Part shown: positions 16,198-25,425 of the stretch, one piece after another
How positions within the stretch are numbered: position 1 is the stretch's first letter
Layout of the letters: every line of letters begins with the position of its first letter
DNA from: Marinoscillum sp965229915
Lineage (GTDB): Bacteria; Bacteroidota; Bacteroidia; Cytophagales; Cyclobacteriaceae
NCBI RefSeq assembly: GCF_965229915.1
Contig: NZ_CBDDJZ010000001.1
Location: forward strand, 2,604,001-2,668,000
Reading direction: 5' to 3'
DNA: 64,000 nt
Notes under the pieces: model-generated
Told to the model about the DNA's origin: nothing
Database searches by the model: none
Seen by the model: only the letters and a program-made list of their open reading frames with translations
Translations under genes and position numbers: made by a program

Positions 16198-17201
16198 CCC
16201 TTCACCAAACCTGCCAAACTCTCAATCCACAGGGGATCATCATTCAGGCTCTCTACCAGATCCCATTGCTCACCGCCAGCTTCTTCAAACTCTTCCTTGT
16301 ATTCCTGGCCTACTTCGATGGTCGTCTCCAGACAATCCGAAACAAATGCAGGAGAGAATGCCAGTACTTTGGTCTTCCCATTTTTCGCGAGTTCTTTGAG
16401 CACATCTTCTGTATATGGCTTGATCCATGGGTCCTTACCCAGACGTGATTGGAAACAAACCGTGTATTTCTCTTCCGGTATTCCCAATCGCTCAGCCACC
16501 AGACGAGTAGTCTGAAAACACTGCGCTCGATAGCAAAACTGGTTGCGCTCGTGAAACTTACTACAACAGCTTCCTAGCTGGCATTGGTTACCCACCGAGC
16601 CTTTACGTATCTGCCGCTCAGGCAATCCATGGTAGCTGAATACGAAATGGTCGTAAGCTGTTTTCTCCATCCATTGGCGGCCATTTTTGGCAATGACTTC
16701 CAAAAACTTGTCATCTTCTAAAAACTGTGAGGTGAATTTGATCTCTGGTATTATTTGCCACGTTTTGGTGATATCCATCACTTTGTCAATCACCGAACCA
16801 GTAGTGGCTGAAGCATACTGGGGAAACAAAGGAATAACATGGATACTGGAGACGTTCTTTTCCTTGAGCTTTAGCAAGCCCGACTTTACTGATGGATTTT
16901 GATAGCGCATGGCATATTCCACCACATACTCATCACCCAGCAATTTTCTCAAAGGGTCCAGAAGATCTTCCGTATAATATTTCAATGGAGATCCTCTTTC
17001 GGTAAATAGTTTACGGTATTCTCCAGCAGATTTAGGAGCTCGAAAAGGTGCTATAATCAAATTGACTAGCATCCATCTGGGTACTGCCGGGATGTCAATC
17101 ACCCGTTTATCACTCAAAAACTCTCTCAGGTATTTCCTTACGTCTGATACTTCTGTAGAATCTGGTGTACCAAGATTGACCAGTAAAACCCCTTTTTTCA
17201 T
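16194..17201 (-). CDS. hemH: Ferrochelatase
   Basis: This enzyme of about 335 residues inserts Fe2+ into protoporphyrin IX in the last step of heme synthesis. From ATG 17201 it reads MKKGVLLVNLGTPDS. It shows the active-site His in FSYHGLPERQI and the late Glu region SPAFVSDCLETTIEVG. A central cysteine-rich segment (NQCQLGSCC then QFCYRAQC) could relate to Fe-S binding known from some bacterial ferrochelatases, though this is not certain. A longer frame starts at 17243, which would overlap the upstream DedA-like gene. The pair is read on the minus strand. Confidence 0.95.
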   Translation of the reverse strand: MKKGVLLVNLGTPDSTEVSDVRKYLREFLSDKRVIDIPAVPRWMLVNLIIAPFRAPKSAGEYRKLFTERGSPLKYYTEDLLDPLRKLLGDEYVVEYAMRYQNPSVKSGLLKLKEKNVSSIHVIPLFPQYASATTGSVIDKVMDITKTWQIIPEIKFTSQFLEDDKFLEVIAKNGRQWMEKTAYDHFVFSYHGLPERQIRKGSVGNQCQLGSCCSKFHERNQFCYRAQCFQTTRLVAERLGIPEEKYTVCFQSRLGKDPWIKPYTEDVLKELAKNGKTKVLAFSPAFVSDCLETTIEVGQEYKEEFEEAGGEQWDLVESLNDDPLWIESLAGLVKG

Positions 17202-17221
17202 GAAATGCTTCTCTAATTCAC

Positions 17222-17812
17222 TCACAAGATGTGAGCCTCCCAAATGATCATTGCATAGACGATGAACCTGGCAAACCTTAAGGTAGAAAATGCGAGGAAT
17301 CTCCTATAAGGATACTTGACCGTGCCCATTAGCATGCAAATACCTGAAAACGGCAAAGGTGTCAATGCAGCTACAATAACTAAGAATCCACCAAAGCGGT
17401 TTAGATGTTTTTCGAATCTGCCTAAATAATTCTTCCGAACCGTCTGATAAAACTGGGTGGTACTAAAATGAGACCCGATATAATACCCTAGAACACCAGC
17501 CAGATAAGAAATCACGGACAAACCGATGATATTGGCGATGTATAGTGTCATCACTTCATCCCTCAGAGACCAAATCATAAACAACTCAGGTGGAATAATT
17601 CCAAACACCGTTTCAGACACGAAAAATATTCCGTAGATGATCAATGGCTGGTCGTAGAGATCTCCCAACACTCCTTTGAGAGTGAAATCATAGTTGGCCT
17701 CCAGGTAGAAGTAACCTCCCACCACCACTATCAACCAAATGATGCCACGAAATAGATTTCGCAAGAAAAATCGAATGCGCTCCTGGCGGTCACTTTGAGG
17801 GTTTACGTCCAT
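17222..17812 (-). CDS. DedA/VTT-domain membrane protein
   Basis: This 196-residue inner-membrane protein has five or so hydrophobic segments and the VTT (SNARE-associated) pattern: ETVFGIIPPELFMIWSL early and VAALTPLPFSGICMLMG late, with GVLGYYIGSHF between. DedA-family proteins are linked to lipid translocation and envelope stability. It is shorter than E. coli DedA but typical for Bacteroidota VTT proteins. It lies just upstream of hemH on the same strand and is probably co-transcribed with it. Confidence 0.85.
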   Translation of the reverse strand: MDVNPQSDRQERIRFFLRNLFRGIIWLIVVVGGYFYLEANYDFTLKGVLGDLYDQPLIIYGIFFVSETVFGIIPPELFMIWSLRDEVMTLYIANIIGLSVISYLAGVLGYYIGSHFSTTQFYQTVRKNYLGRFEKHLNRFGGFLVIVAALTPLPFSGICMLMGTVKYPYRRFLAFSTLRFARFIVYAMIIWEAHIL

Positions 17813-17889
17813 GTGATCAAGGTTGGGAAACGTTTATTTTCGAACATACGAAGTGTCTAAATCTAAGGTTTGACAGTCGGTCGCCAAAA

Positions 17890-18534
17890 CTAAGATTTTT
17901 CTTTCTCCTTAGTTGGTTTTGTCTCCGCCTTTTCGACCTTTTTACGCTGCTGGTAGATGACTTCCCAGAATGGATCAGTTAATTCGGTGTATTTGCCGTT
18001 AAACTGGGTGAGCATCACCTTGACCGCATAGTTCAATCGGTTGACTGCATCGCGGTAGTAGTCCAGTCTGTTTTGTGGATGAAATATGAAAAACTTGATA
18101 ATAGGAAATGCTTCTGTTCTAAATATGCCCAACGTCTTGTTGACTGATAGCTTACCTTCTTCCAGACTGGTGATGGCCTTTTCACAGCTTTGGGCCAGTC
18201 CTTGCAGCAGCTGGCTATAGATAGCGAAGGTGTTCACTTCTGATTCTTCATATGCGCCTATTGTTTCCTCACAGTGCGCTTTGAGGATGCGCACTCCCGG
18301 CAGACTACTGACGGATTCAGTAAACACATCTGGTTGCCAGAGGATTTCCCGAAAAGTGAATATGCTTGGGAGCAACTCCGTATCGTAAGACTCATCAGAC
18401 TTGAGCTCCACTAACATGTCGTGTGAAATGTCCCTAACTACAAAGTCTCCAGCCACCAGGTTGTAGGACCACCCTTTCTCACTGGAGTCAATGAGATCAG
18501 AAAAGTTCCATATTTCACTCAAGGATATCTTCAT
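17890..18534 (-). CDS. Conserved-looking hypothetical protein (about 214 aa)
   Basis: I do not recognise this protein. It is soluble, with no signal peptide. The N-terminal half looks mixed alpha/beta (MKISLSEIWNFSDL, WSYNLVAGDFVVRDIS). The C-terminal half is helical (EEGKLSVNKTLGIFRTEAFPI, RDAVNRLNYAVKVMLTQF) and ends in a Lys/Glu-rich tail. Start ATG 18534 is preferred over the longer 18564. It stands alone, divergent from a 73-residue protein also of unknown role. Confidence 0.7.
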   Translation of the reverse strand: MKISLSEIWNFSDLIDSSEKGWSYNLVAGDFVVRDISHDMLVELKSDESYDTELLPSIFTFREILWQPDVFTESVSSLPGVRILKAHCEETIGAYEESEVNTFAIYSQLLQGLAQSCEKAITSLEEGKLSVNKTLGIFRTEAFPIIKFFIFHPQNRLDYYRDAVNRLNYAVKVMLTQFNGKYTELTDPFWEVIYQQRKKVEKAETKPTKEKEKS

Positions 18535-18687
18535 ACTGCAATTTAGACCCTCAATATAAATCATTTATCCACTTAGGGGAAGTCATTCTCAAAATTGCCT
18601 ACTAACCAAACGTAACAAATACATAATGTCCGAAAGCAGGCAAATTACCAGCAATATAGTATGCTTGCATAATAATTTGATAGCTCT

Positions 18688-18909
18688 ATGACTCGTAAAG
18701 CATCGCCTATTTACTATGAAGGGAACAAAATTGTCAGAATATCTGACTTGCCTTTCTCACAGTCCTCACTTTTCTCCGGATGGATTCAGCCCAATCATTT
18801 TGTTATTCTGGGTGAGAAGAATGACTTTGACTGTGTGAAATATGAAGATTACGAATACTGGTACCAAAACTATTTCATTGGTGAAATGGATTTGGATGAC
18901 ATGATCTGA
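18688..18909 (+). CDS. Small acidic hypothetical protein (73 aa)
   Basis: This 73-residue soluble protein is rich in Tyr, Asp and Glu (KYEDYEYWYQNYF, MDLDDMI at the end) and has no signal peptide. Clean start and stop and its place ahead of recJ on the same strand support it as real. No family is recognised. Confidence 0.6.
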   Translation: MTRKASPIYYEGNKIVRISDLPFSQSSLFSGWIQPNHFVILGEKNDFDCVKYEDYEYWYQNYFIGEMDLDDMI

Positions 18910-18971
18910 TCCTCTTTCAATCATTCCAAAAGCTAGACCGGTATCTTGCCATTTTTTCTTAATTTCCCATC

Positions 18972-20675
18972 ATGGAAAAAAGGTGGGTGCAGAAAGAACC
19001 AATTCACAACGAGTCAAAAGAATCGCTAGCAAAGGCGCTGAACATCAGTGTCGATCTCACCGAACTGCTCCTCCAGCGAGGCGTCACCACCTTTGAAGAA
19101 GCAAAAACCTTTTTCCGTCCCTCGCTAAACCACCTTCATGATCCGTTCCTGATGAAAAATATGGACAGAGCTGTAAACAGGCTCTGTGACGCTATATTCT
19201 CACAAGAGAAGATCTTAATCTATGGCGACTATGATGTGGATGGAACCACCTCGGTATCCTTAGTCCATGGATTTCTCAGTAAGTATTCTGAGCAAATGTC
19301 CTATTATATACCGGATCGATACACCGAAGGCTACGGCATCTCCTTTCAAGGCATTGAGCACGCCAAAGCGGAAGGGGTACGGTTAATCATCAGTTTGGAC
19401 TGTGGCATTCGGGCAGTAGATCAGGCGGCATTAGCACGATCATATGGTATCGATCTGATCATCTGTGATCACCACCTTCCAGGTGAAGTATTGCCAGACG
19501 CGTTGGCTGTGTTGGACCCAAAACAAGCCGATGACCACTATCCATACAAAGAACTATCAGGCTGTGGTGTTGGCTTCAAGTTGCTCCAGGGGTTTTGCAT
19601 GCAAAACTCCATTGATTTGGAAGAGCTATTCCAGTTTATGGACCTGCTGGCTGTGAGTATCGCTTCGGACATAGTGCCGATCACCGGAGAGAACAGAGTC
19701 ATGGCATTCTACGGTCTGAAAAAGCTCAACCAGTCACCTTGCCCGGGACTCAAGGCGCTCATTGAGATAAGTGGCTTGAAGGGAGAGTTGGATATCTCTA
19801 GCATTGTGTTCTATATCGGCCCCAGAATTAATGCCACAGGACGGCTCACACATGCGCATGACTCTGTGAGGCTACTCACGGCCAAAGACACTTCAGAAAC
19901 TGAAGCATTTGCCGAGGTGCTCAATGCTAAAAACAGTGAACGAAAAGAGTTTGATAAGAGCATCACAGAAGAAGCACTGGAAATGGTGGCTGCTGACGAG
20001 CAGTTGAAAATTGCACGGAGCACTGTGCTCTTCAAAAACGACTGGCACAAAGGGGTGATTGGCATAGTAGCATCTCGCTGCATTGAAAAGTACTACCGCC
20101 CTACGATTATTCTGACCGAATCTTCAGAAAAAGCAACCGGAAGCGCCAGGTCCATTGAAGGTTTTGACATTCATGATGCCATTTCGCAGTGCAGCGACCT
20201 GCTCGAGCAGTTTGGTGGACACACTCATGCAGCAGGTCTGACATTGCCAATCGAAAATGTACCTGCCTTTCAGCAGCGCTTTGAAGAAGTCGTCGCTAGC
20301 TCCATCGCCAGTGAAATTCTCACTCCAAAAATAGACGTAGACCTGGAAGTCCAACTGGATTTTGTAAACTATAAGAACTACTCCATTATTAAACAAATGT
20401 CTCCTTTTGGGCCGCACAATCAACAGCCTGTTTTTGTGACCCGTGGGGTCACGCTCAAATACCCTCCAAAAATTGTCAAGGAAGAACATCTTAAAGTTTC
20501 CATATATCAAGATGACCCTAAGTTCGTTTATGAAGCAATAGGATTTGGACTGGCAGAAAAAGCCGAGCTAATTCAACAAAACCAAACATTTGACATAGCT
20601 TACCAGATCGAGGAAAATGATTTCAGGGGAAACAAAAGCCTGCAATTGAATATTAAGGATGTAAAAATTGCTTAA
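18972..20675 (+). CDS. recJ: Single-stranded-DNA-specific exonuclease RecJ
   Basis: This 567-residue protein has all RecJ features. The DHH domain holds ILIYGDYDVDGTTS, SLDCGIRA and the namesake IICDHHLPGE. SIASDIVPITGENR and GPRINATGRL follow, then the DHHA1 domain with GSARSIEGFDIHDAI and FGGHTHAAGLTL, and a C-terminal OB-like part. It degrades single-stranded DNA 5' to 3' in recombinational and mismatch repair. Length is normal. It is followed 24 bases later by lptB on the same strand. Confidence 0.97.
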   Translation: MEKRWVQKEPIHNESKESLAKALNISVDLTELLLQRGVTTFEEAKTFFRPSLNHLHDPFLMKNMDRAVNRLCDAIFSQEKILIYGDYDVDGTTSVSLVHGFLSKYSEQMSYYIPDRYTEGYGISFQGIEHAKAEGVRLIISLDCGIRAVDQAALARSYGIDLIICDHHLPGEVLPDALAVLDPKQADDHYPYKELSGCGVGFKLLQGFCMQNSIDLEELFQFMDLLAVSIASDIVPITGENRVMAFYGLKKLNQSPCPGLKALIEISGLKGELDISSIVFYIGPRINATGRLTHAHDSVRLLTAKDTSETEAFAEVLNAKNSERKEFDKSITEEALEMVAADEQLKIARSTVLFKNDWHKGVIGIVASRCIEKYYRPTIILTESSEKATGSARSIEGFDIHDAISQCSDLLEQFGGHTHAAGLTLPIENVPAFQQRFEEVVASSIASEILTPKIDVDLEVQLDFVNYKNYSIIKQMSPFGPHNQQPVFVTRGVTLKYPPKIVKEEHLKVSIYQDDPKFVYEAIGFGLAEKAELIQQNQTFDIAYQIEENDFRGNKSLQLNIKDVKIA

Positions 20676-20699
20676 TATCTTGCAAGGCCAATCTAGATT

Positions 20700-21437
20700 A
20701 TGGAATTAAGAGCAGAGCACTTAGTCAAGAAGTACAAAAACAGAAAAGTAGTCAACGATATTTCCGTATCGGTGAATCAAGGCGAGATAGTTGGACTCCT
20801 GGGACCTAATGGAGCTGGAAAAACCACTTCCTTTTACATGATTGTGGGACTGATCAAACCCAACACCGGTAATATATTTCTGGACAAAGAGGACATTACT
20901 GGCCTGGCCATGTACCGAAGAGCCAAGAAGGGGATTGGGTATCTGGCGCAGGAAGCGTCGGTGTTCAGGAAGCTATCCGTAGAAGACAACATCCTGGCTG
21001 TATTGGAGATGACCAAGCTTTCCAAAGCAGAACAGAAAGAAAAAATGGAGTCTCTCCTCGAAGAATTCAGCCTCACACATGTGCGGAAAAACCTTGGGAT
21101 GGTACTCTCTGGAGGCGAACGCCGAAGAACGGAGATAGCACGTGCTCTTGCAGTTGATCCAAAATTTGTTTTATTAGATGAACCATTTGCGGGTGTGGAC
21201 CCTATTGCCGTAGAAGAAATACAGTCCATAGTAGCGCAGCTAAAAGAAAAGAACATTGGGATATTGATCACAGATCACAATGTGGACGAGACGCTCTCGA
21301 TCACCGATCGAGCTTACCTCATGTTCGAAGGAAACCTGCTCAAAGCGGGTACTCCAGAGGAGCTGGCTGCAGATGAACAGGTTCGGCGGGTTTACCTCGG
21401 CAAAAACTTTGAGCTGAGACGACCAAAAAAGAATTAA
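20700..21437 (+). CDS. lptB: LPS export ABC transporter ATP-binding protein LptB
   Basis: This 245-residue ABC ATPase has Walker A GPNGAGKTT, signature LSGGERRRTEIARALA (the LptB-type SGGERRR form), Walker B FVLLDEPFAGVDP and the switch His in ITDHNV. The ending (VRRVYLGKNFELRR) is the usual LptB C-terminus. It powers LPS extraction from the inner membrane with LptFG-LptC, none of which are in the window. It overlaps the GH3 gene by one base (TAATG). Confidence 0.95.
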   Translation: MELRAEHLVKKYKNRKVVNDISVSVNQGEIVGLLGPNGAGKTTSFYMIVGLIKPNTGNIFLDKEDITGLAMYRRAKKGIGYLAQEASVFRKLSVEDNILAVLEMTKLSKAEQKEKMESLLEEFSLTHVRKNLGMVLSGGERRRTEIARALAVDPKFVLLDEPFAGVDPIAVEEIQSIVAQLKEKNIGILITDHNVDETLSITDRAYLMFEGNLLKAGTPEELAADEQVRRVYLGKNFELRRPKKN

Positions 21438-22954
21438 TGGAGATTATCAATTCCATATTGACCTGGGTCATGAAAAAACGAATTCATGACATTGAGCTGT
21501 TCATGAAATATCCGCATGAGGTGCAGGAAGAACTGCGCATCTCTCTGCTCAACCGTGCAGCCAAAACCGAATATGGGTTAAAATATGGGTTTGAGTCCAT
21601 CACCACTCGTGAGGAATACCAGCGCAACGTACCCATCGTCTCGTATGAAGACCTTTTTCCTTACATAGAGCGCTTGATGAAAGGAAGACAAAATGTACTC
21701 TGGCCGTCAGAGGTACGGTGGTTCGCCAAATCGTCTGGCACTACCAATGCCCGAAGCAAATTCATCCCCGTATCGCCAGAAGCTCTCGAAGACTGTCACT
21801 ACAAAGGAGGCAAAGACTTACTTTCCATCTATGTGAATAATTACCCTGACACCAAGATGTTCACCGGAAAAAACCTGGTAATAGGTGGTAGTCAGCAAGT
21901 CAATCAGTTTGACAAAAACGCCAAATCTTACTACGGTGACGTGTCGGCGGTCCTGATCAAAAACCTGCCCTTTTGGGCACAGATGGTCCGAACCCCCTCA
22001 TTGGACATTGCTCTGATGGACGAGTGGGAAGAGAAAATTGAGAAAATGGCGCATTACACCATCGATGAAAATGTGACCTCTATCTCCGGAGTACCTACCT
22101 GGACCATTGTGCTGCTAGAGCGCATATTGGAACTAAGAGGTGTTGATTCCATACTGGATGTCTGGCCAAACCTGGAGGCCTTTATTCATGGTGCTGTGGC
22201 TTTCAAGCCATACCGGCAGCTGTTTAAAAGCCTGATCCCTTCGGAGAACATGCGGTACATGGAGACCTACAATGCTTCTGAGGGCTTTTTTGGCATTCAA
22301 GATCTTACCGACTCCACTGAAATGCTCTTGATGCTAGATTATGGCATTTATTATGAGTTCATCCCTGTAGAGGAATGGGATAACGAAAACCCGAAAACGC
22401 TCAGTTTGGAAGAAGTGGAAGTTGGGAAGAACTATGCCATCATCATCTCCACCAACGCCGGCCTGTGGCGATATAAAATCGGAGATACAGTCCGATTTAC
22501 CTCAGTGGATCCTTACCGCATCAAAATCAGCGGCCGCACTAAACATTTCATCAATGCTTTTGGTGAGGAGCTTATCATTGAAAACGCTGAGGAAGCCATC
22601 TCTGCTGCCTGTGAACGAACCATGGCCGAAATGGAAAACTTCACTGCTGGGCCCAGATATTTACAAGCAGGTGCCAAGGGATGTCATGAGTGGGTGATTG
22701 AGTTTAATAAGCACCCAGATGACCTGGAGCGATTCAAGCAGATACTGGACGAAAAACTCCGAGAGATCAACTCCGATTATGATGCCAAACGTCATAAGGA
22801 TATGGCTCTCACTGCACCCATTATCCATCAGGTACCAAAAGGAACCTTTTATAGCTGGATGAAAGGTAGAGGTAAACTAGGAGGGCAGAACAAAGTTCCT
22901 CGCCTATCAAATAACCGCGAATACCTGGACGATTTACTAGGTGTGTTGGCCTAA
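21437..22954 (+). CDS. GH3 auxin-responsive-promoter family protein
   Basis: This 505-residue protein is of the GH3/adenylate-forming fold. It shows the ATP-binding SSGTTNARSKFIPVS, the METYNASEGFFGIQ segment equivalent to the Y-x-S/T-E motif, and the hinge YRIKISGRTKHFINAFGEELI. Plant GH3 enzymes join amino acids to acyl acids; the bacterial substrate is unknown. Its overlap with lptB suggests an envelope role, by inference. The 3' end overlaps the convergent PD40 gene by four bases. Confidence 0.92.
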   Translation: MEIINSILTWVMKKRIHDIELFMKYPHEVQEELRISLLNRAAKTEYGLKYGFESITTREEYQRNVPIVSYEDLFPYIERLMKGRQNVLWPSEVRWFAKSSGTTNARSKFIPVSPEALEDCHYKGGKDLLSIYVNNYPDTKMFTGKNLVIGGSQQVNQFDKNAKSYYGDVSAVLIKNLPFWAQMVRTPSLDIALMDEWEEKIEKMAHYTIDENVTSISGVPTWTIVLLERILELRGVDSILDVWPNLEAFIHGAVAFKPYRQLFKSLIPSENMRYMETYNASEGFFGIQDLTDSTEMLLMLDYGIYYEFIPVEEWDNENPKTLSLEEVEVGKNYAIIISTNAGLWRYKIGDTVRFTSVDPYRIKISGRTKHFINAFGEELIIENAEEAISAACERTMAEMENFTAGPRYLQAGAKGCHEWVIEFNKHPDDLERFKQILDEKLREINSDYDAKRHKDMALTAPIIHQVPKGTFYSWMKGRGKLGGQNKVPRLSNNREYLDDLLGVLA

Positions 22955-24147
22955 TTCTTTACATCTACCACAAACAAATCTAAGTCCCCAGTCGAAAAAA
23001 TTCTGTCGGAAGAGATCAGCGCCTTAGACTCAGAGGTCATAGAAAAACTAATATCGTCATCTACTGAGTTTATTGGGATTCCTGCATTGACTGGATTACT
23101 CCACATACTGGTTTCCGGATCTTTCTCCACAAAATAGATATCATGCTTCCCAACACCGCCAGGCCGGTTAGATGAAAAATACAGCCGCTTTCGATCATCT
23201 GTCAAGAATGGATAATCCTCATCATATGGACTGTTTGCCAGACCGGGGATAGGTGTTGGTTGCAGCCATTCTCCCGTAGATCTCAGTTTAAATGATTCAA
23301 ACAGATCCAAACCATTCGTGCCATTGGGTTTAGAAAAAATGATCCTTGTTTTATATTCATTTACGTAGATATGACTAGCATCCTTCAGAAATGGCAAATC
23401 CTCATCATCGGTTACATCCCATCCCTGATCAGAAAGCTGTACGGTATATAAATGCTGCTGTGTTGGATCAAAAAGAACAAGAGATTCCTTCACACTAAGT
23501 ACATCGAGCATCTCAGTGCTAATCGGTACTGTAGAGATAACCGCCGGCTTTCCCCAGCCAGATTTGGTCTTGTCGGTTTTGAATATTTCAAACTTGCCTT
23601 CACTATTTCGGTCGGACAGAAAAACCAATTGACTTTCGTCTGCCAGCAGGACCCCGGGCATTTCAGCATTTCGCGAATTGATAGGCCCTTCAAAAGGAAA
23701 TATAGAAGACTGATCGGAGGCGCTTATGATCAACTTCAACTTGGCATTCGCATCTGCCTTGTATTCATCCAATCCGTCCACAGAAGCTACTTCATTTAGA
23801 AATCGATTGAATGATTGATCTGCCTCGGCTAGCAAAAAGCGTTTTAGCTGAACAAGGCCTACCCAGTAATGAAACAACGAGCCTGCTTCTGGAGCACCCT
23901 CAAATGCCAAGAGCTTGTCGATCGGCGTGTTTCGGTACTTATGACTGAGCATCGCACATAAGACCGAGCGATAGTTGGCATCTTTATAATCATGGATGTA
24001 ACTGAACGATTCGATTGCCAGATCGTACTGTTCCTGATCCATGTATTTCACGGCCTTGTTGTAAGTAGCTAAATCATCTTGTGCGTTACTCCTAAATGCA
24101 AATAACAGCAGGGATGCACACAGAATAGATTGTGTAATTCGTAACAT
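22951..24147 (-). CDS. Secreted TPR / PD40 beta-propeller protein
   Basis: This 398-residue protein has a signal peptide (LRITQSILCASLLLFAFRSNAQ). A TPR-like helical region follows at about 25-140 (YNKAVKYMDQEQYDLAIESF). The rest is a beta-propeller of PD40-type repeats (SQLVFLSDRNSEGKFEIFKT; DRKRLYFSSNRPGGVGKHDIYF; SKALISSDRIFSTGDLDLFVV). This is the layout of the N-terminal part of Bacteroidota periplasmic proteins that usually go on to an OmpA domain, but here the OmpA part is absent. Function is unknown; protein scaffolding in the periplasm is plausible. Confidence 0.85.
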   Translation of the reverse strand: MLRITQSILCASLLLFAFRSNAQDDLATYNKAVKYMDQEQYDLAIESFSYIHDYKDANYRSVLCAMLSHKYRNTPIDKLLAFEGAPEAGSLFHYWVGLVQLKRFLLAEADQSFNRFLNEVASVDGLDEYKADANAKLKLIISASDQSSIFPFEGPINSRNAEMPGVLLADESQLVFLSDRNSEGKFEIFKTDKTKSGWGKPAVISTVPISTEMLDVLSVKESLVLFDPTQQHLYTVQLSDQGWDVTDDEDLPFLKDASHIYVNEYKTRIIFSKPNGTNGLDLFESFKLRSTGEWLQPTPIPGLANSPYDEDYPFLTDDRKRLYFSSNRPGGVGKHDIYFVEKDPETSMWSNPVNAGIPINSVDDDISFSMTSESKALISSDRIFSTGDLDLFVVDVKN

Positions 24148-24361
24148 CTGAGTCTAGTGGTTGGTTAGTCGCACAGAAATTACCAATAATTTTATAAATA
24201 TCATAGCTCACACAGAGCGAATAAATGCACGATACAGGCATTGAATCAGTTAATTGTTAAGAATCTGATAATAGATCAACTCATAAATTCTCAAAATCAT
24301 CATTGAGAAGCGAATAGGAGAATCACATCTATGAAGAATGTAATATTAAGTCAACGAATAT
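24148..24361. other. Intergenic region, no gene seen
   Basis: These 214 AT-rich bases between rluD and the PD40 gene (both minus strand) must hold the PD40 promoter. The only structure I see is a 6-bp inverted repeat TTCTCA / TGAGAA (about 24288-24309), too weak to call a terminator. Confidence 0.5.
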
Positions 24362-25399
24362 TTATTCGGACTCACTGTGGTGGGTGACATAACTCTCCCA
24401 CTTGTCTAACACGCTCTTAAAATCCTCCGGTAATTCGGAATCGAACTGTACCTGTTTGCCGGTGACCGGATGAACGAACCCAAGGGTCTTAGCATGCAAA
24501 GCCTGTCTTGGCATCACTTTGAAGCAATTCTGAACAAACTGCTTGTACTTAGTAAATACCGTTCCTTTCAGAACCTGATCTCCACCGTACAATGCATCGT
24601 TAAACAACGGATGTCCGAGATACCTCATGTGCGCTCTGATCTGGTGAGTCCGACCAGTCTCGAGATTGCATTGGATTAGTGATACATAGCGGAGGTTTTT
24701 CAATGTTTTGAAATGGGTAATGGCATTTTTACCAAAATCTCCGTCAGGAAAAGCTGTCGTCACCCTGCGATCTTTTAGACTCCTGCCCACATGTACATCT
24801 ATAGTACCATCAGCTGGATCAGGCTCTCCCCACACCAGCGCATAATAGGTCCTTTCGATACTATGATCAAAGAATTGCTTGGCCAGACCATTCATGGCTT
24901 GCTCTGTCTTGGCAATCACGAGCAGGCCTGAAGTATCCTTGTCGATTCGGTGGACCAGTCCCGGACGACCTTCATTTCCCTTCATTTCGGGCAAATTCTG
25001 AAAATGGTGAGCAAGTGCATTTACTAGTGTCCCAGACCAGTTTTGATGGGCAGGATGTACCACCATTCCAGCATCTTTGTTGACCACCAGCAAATGTTGA
25101 TCTTCGTAGACAATGTTGATGGGGATATCTTCTGGAATGACCTCATCCTCCCTGGGAGGCTCTTGTAAATAGACATGAACCGAGTCTCCGGGGTGTACTT
25201 TATAATTTGGTTTCACGGCTTGACCATTGACCTTCACGAAACCATTCTTAATTTCTTGCTGCACCTTATTACGCGTCACGTTTGGCAAACGATCCATTAA
25301 AAACTTATCGATACGCAAAAGTTCTTGCCTAGGGTCAGCCACAATGTGGTGATGCTCAAACAACTCCTCTTCCTGCGACTCTTCTTCTATCTCACTCAT
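24362..25399 (-). CDS. rluD: RluD-family 23S rRNA pseudouridine synthase
   Basis: This 345-residue protein has an acidic N-terminal extension, an S4 RNA-binding domain (LRIDKFLMDRLPNVTRNKVQQEI), and the RluA/RluD catalytic domain with GLVHRIDKDTSGLLVIAKT holding the catalytic Asp. HQIRAHMRYLGHPLFNDALYGG closes the signature. RluD modifies helix 69 of 23S rRNA; RluA/RluC relatives act elsewhere, so the exact target is likely but not certain. A -7-like TAAATTTG (25411-25404) sits only four bases before the ATG. Confidence 0.93.
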   Translation of the reverse strand: MSEIEEESQEEELFEHHHIVADPRQELLRIDKFLMDRLPNVTRNKVQQEIKNGFVKVNGQAVKPNYKVHPGDSVHVYLQEPPREDEVIPEDIPINIVYEDQHLLVVNKDAGMVVHPAHQNWSGTLVNALAHHFQNLPEMKGNEGRPGLVHRIDKDTSGLLVIAKTEQAMNGLAKQFFDHSIERTYYALVWGEPDPADGTIDVHVGRSLKDRRVTTAFPDGDFGKNAITHFKTLKNLRYVSLIQCNLETGRTHQIRAHMRYLGHPLFNDALYGGDQVLKGTVFTKYKQFVQNCFKVMPRQALHAKTLGFVHPVTGKQVQFDSELPEDFKSVLDKWESYVTHHSESE

Positions 25400-25403
25400 G
25401 GGG

Positions 25404-25411
25404 CAAATTTA
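25404..25411 (-). promoter_or_regulatory. Putative -7 box for rluD, very close to the start codon
   Basis: On the minus strand this reads TAAATTTG, a TAnnTTTG match. Its distance to the ATG (25399) would make the mRNA leaderless or nearly so, unless translation starts at a later codon. Confidence 0.35.
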
Positions 25412-25425
25412 TCTAACTTCGTCTT

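Noticed and set aside
18561..18569. DnaA-box-like TTATCCACT near 18.56 kb
   Set aside because: A single one-mismatch site without neighbours or an AT-rich gap; expected by chance.
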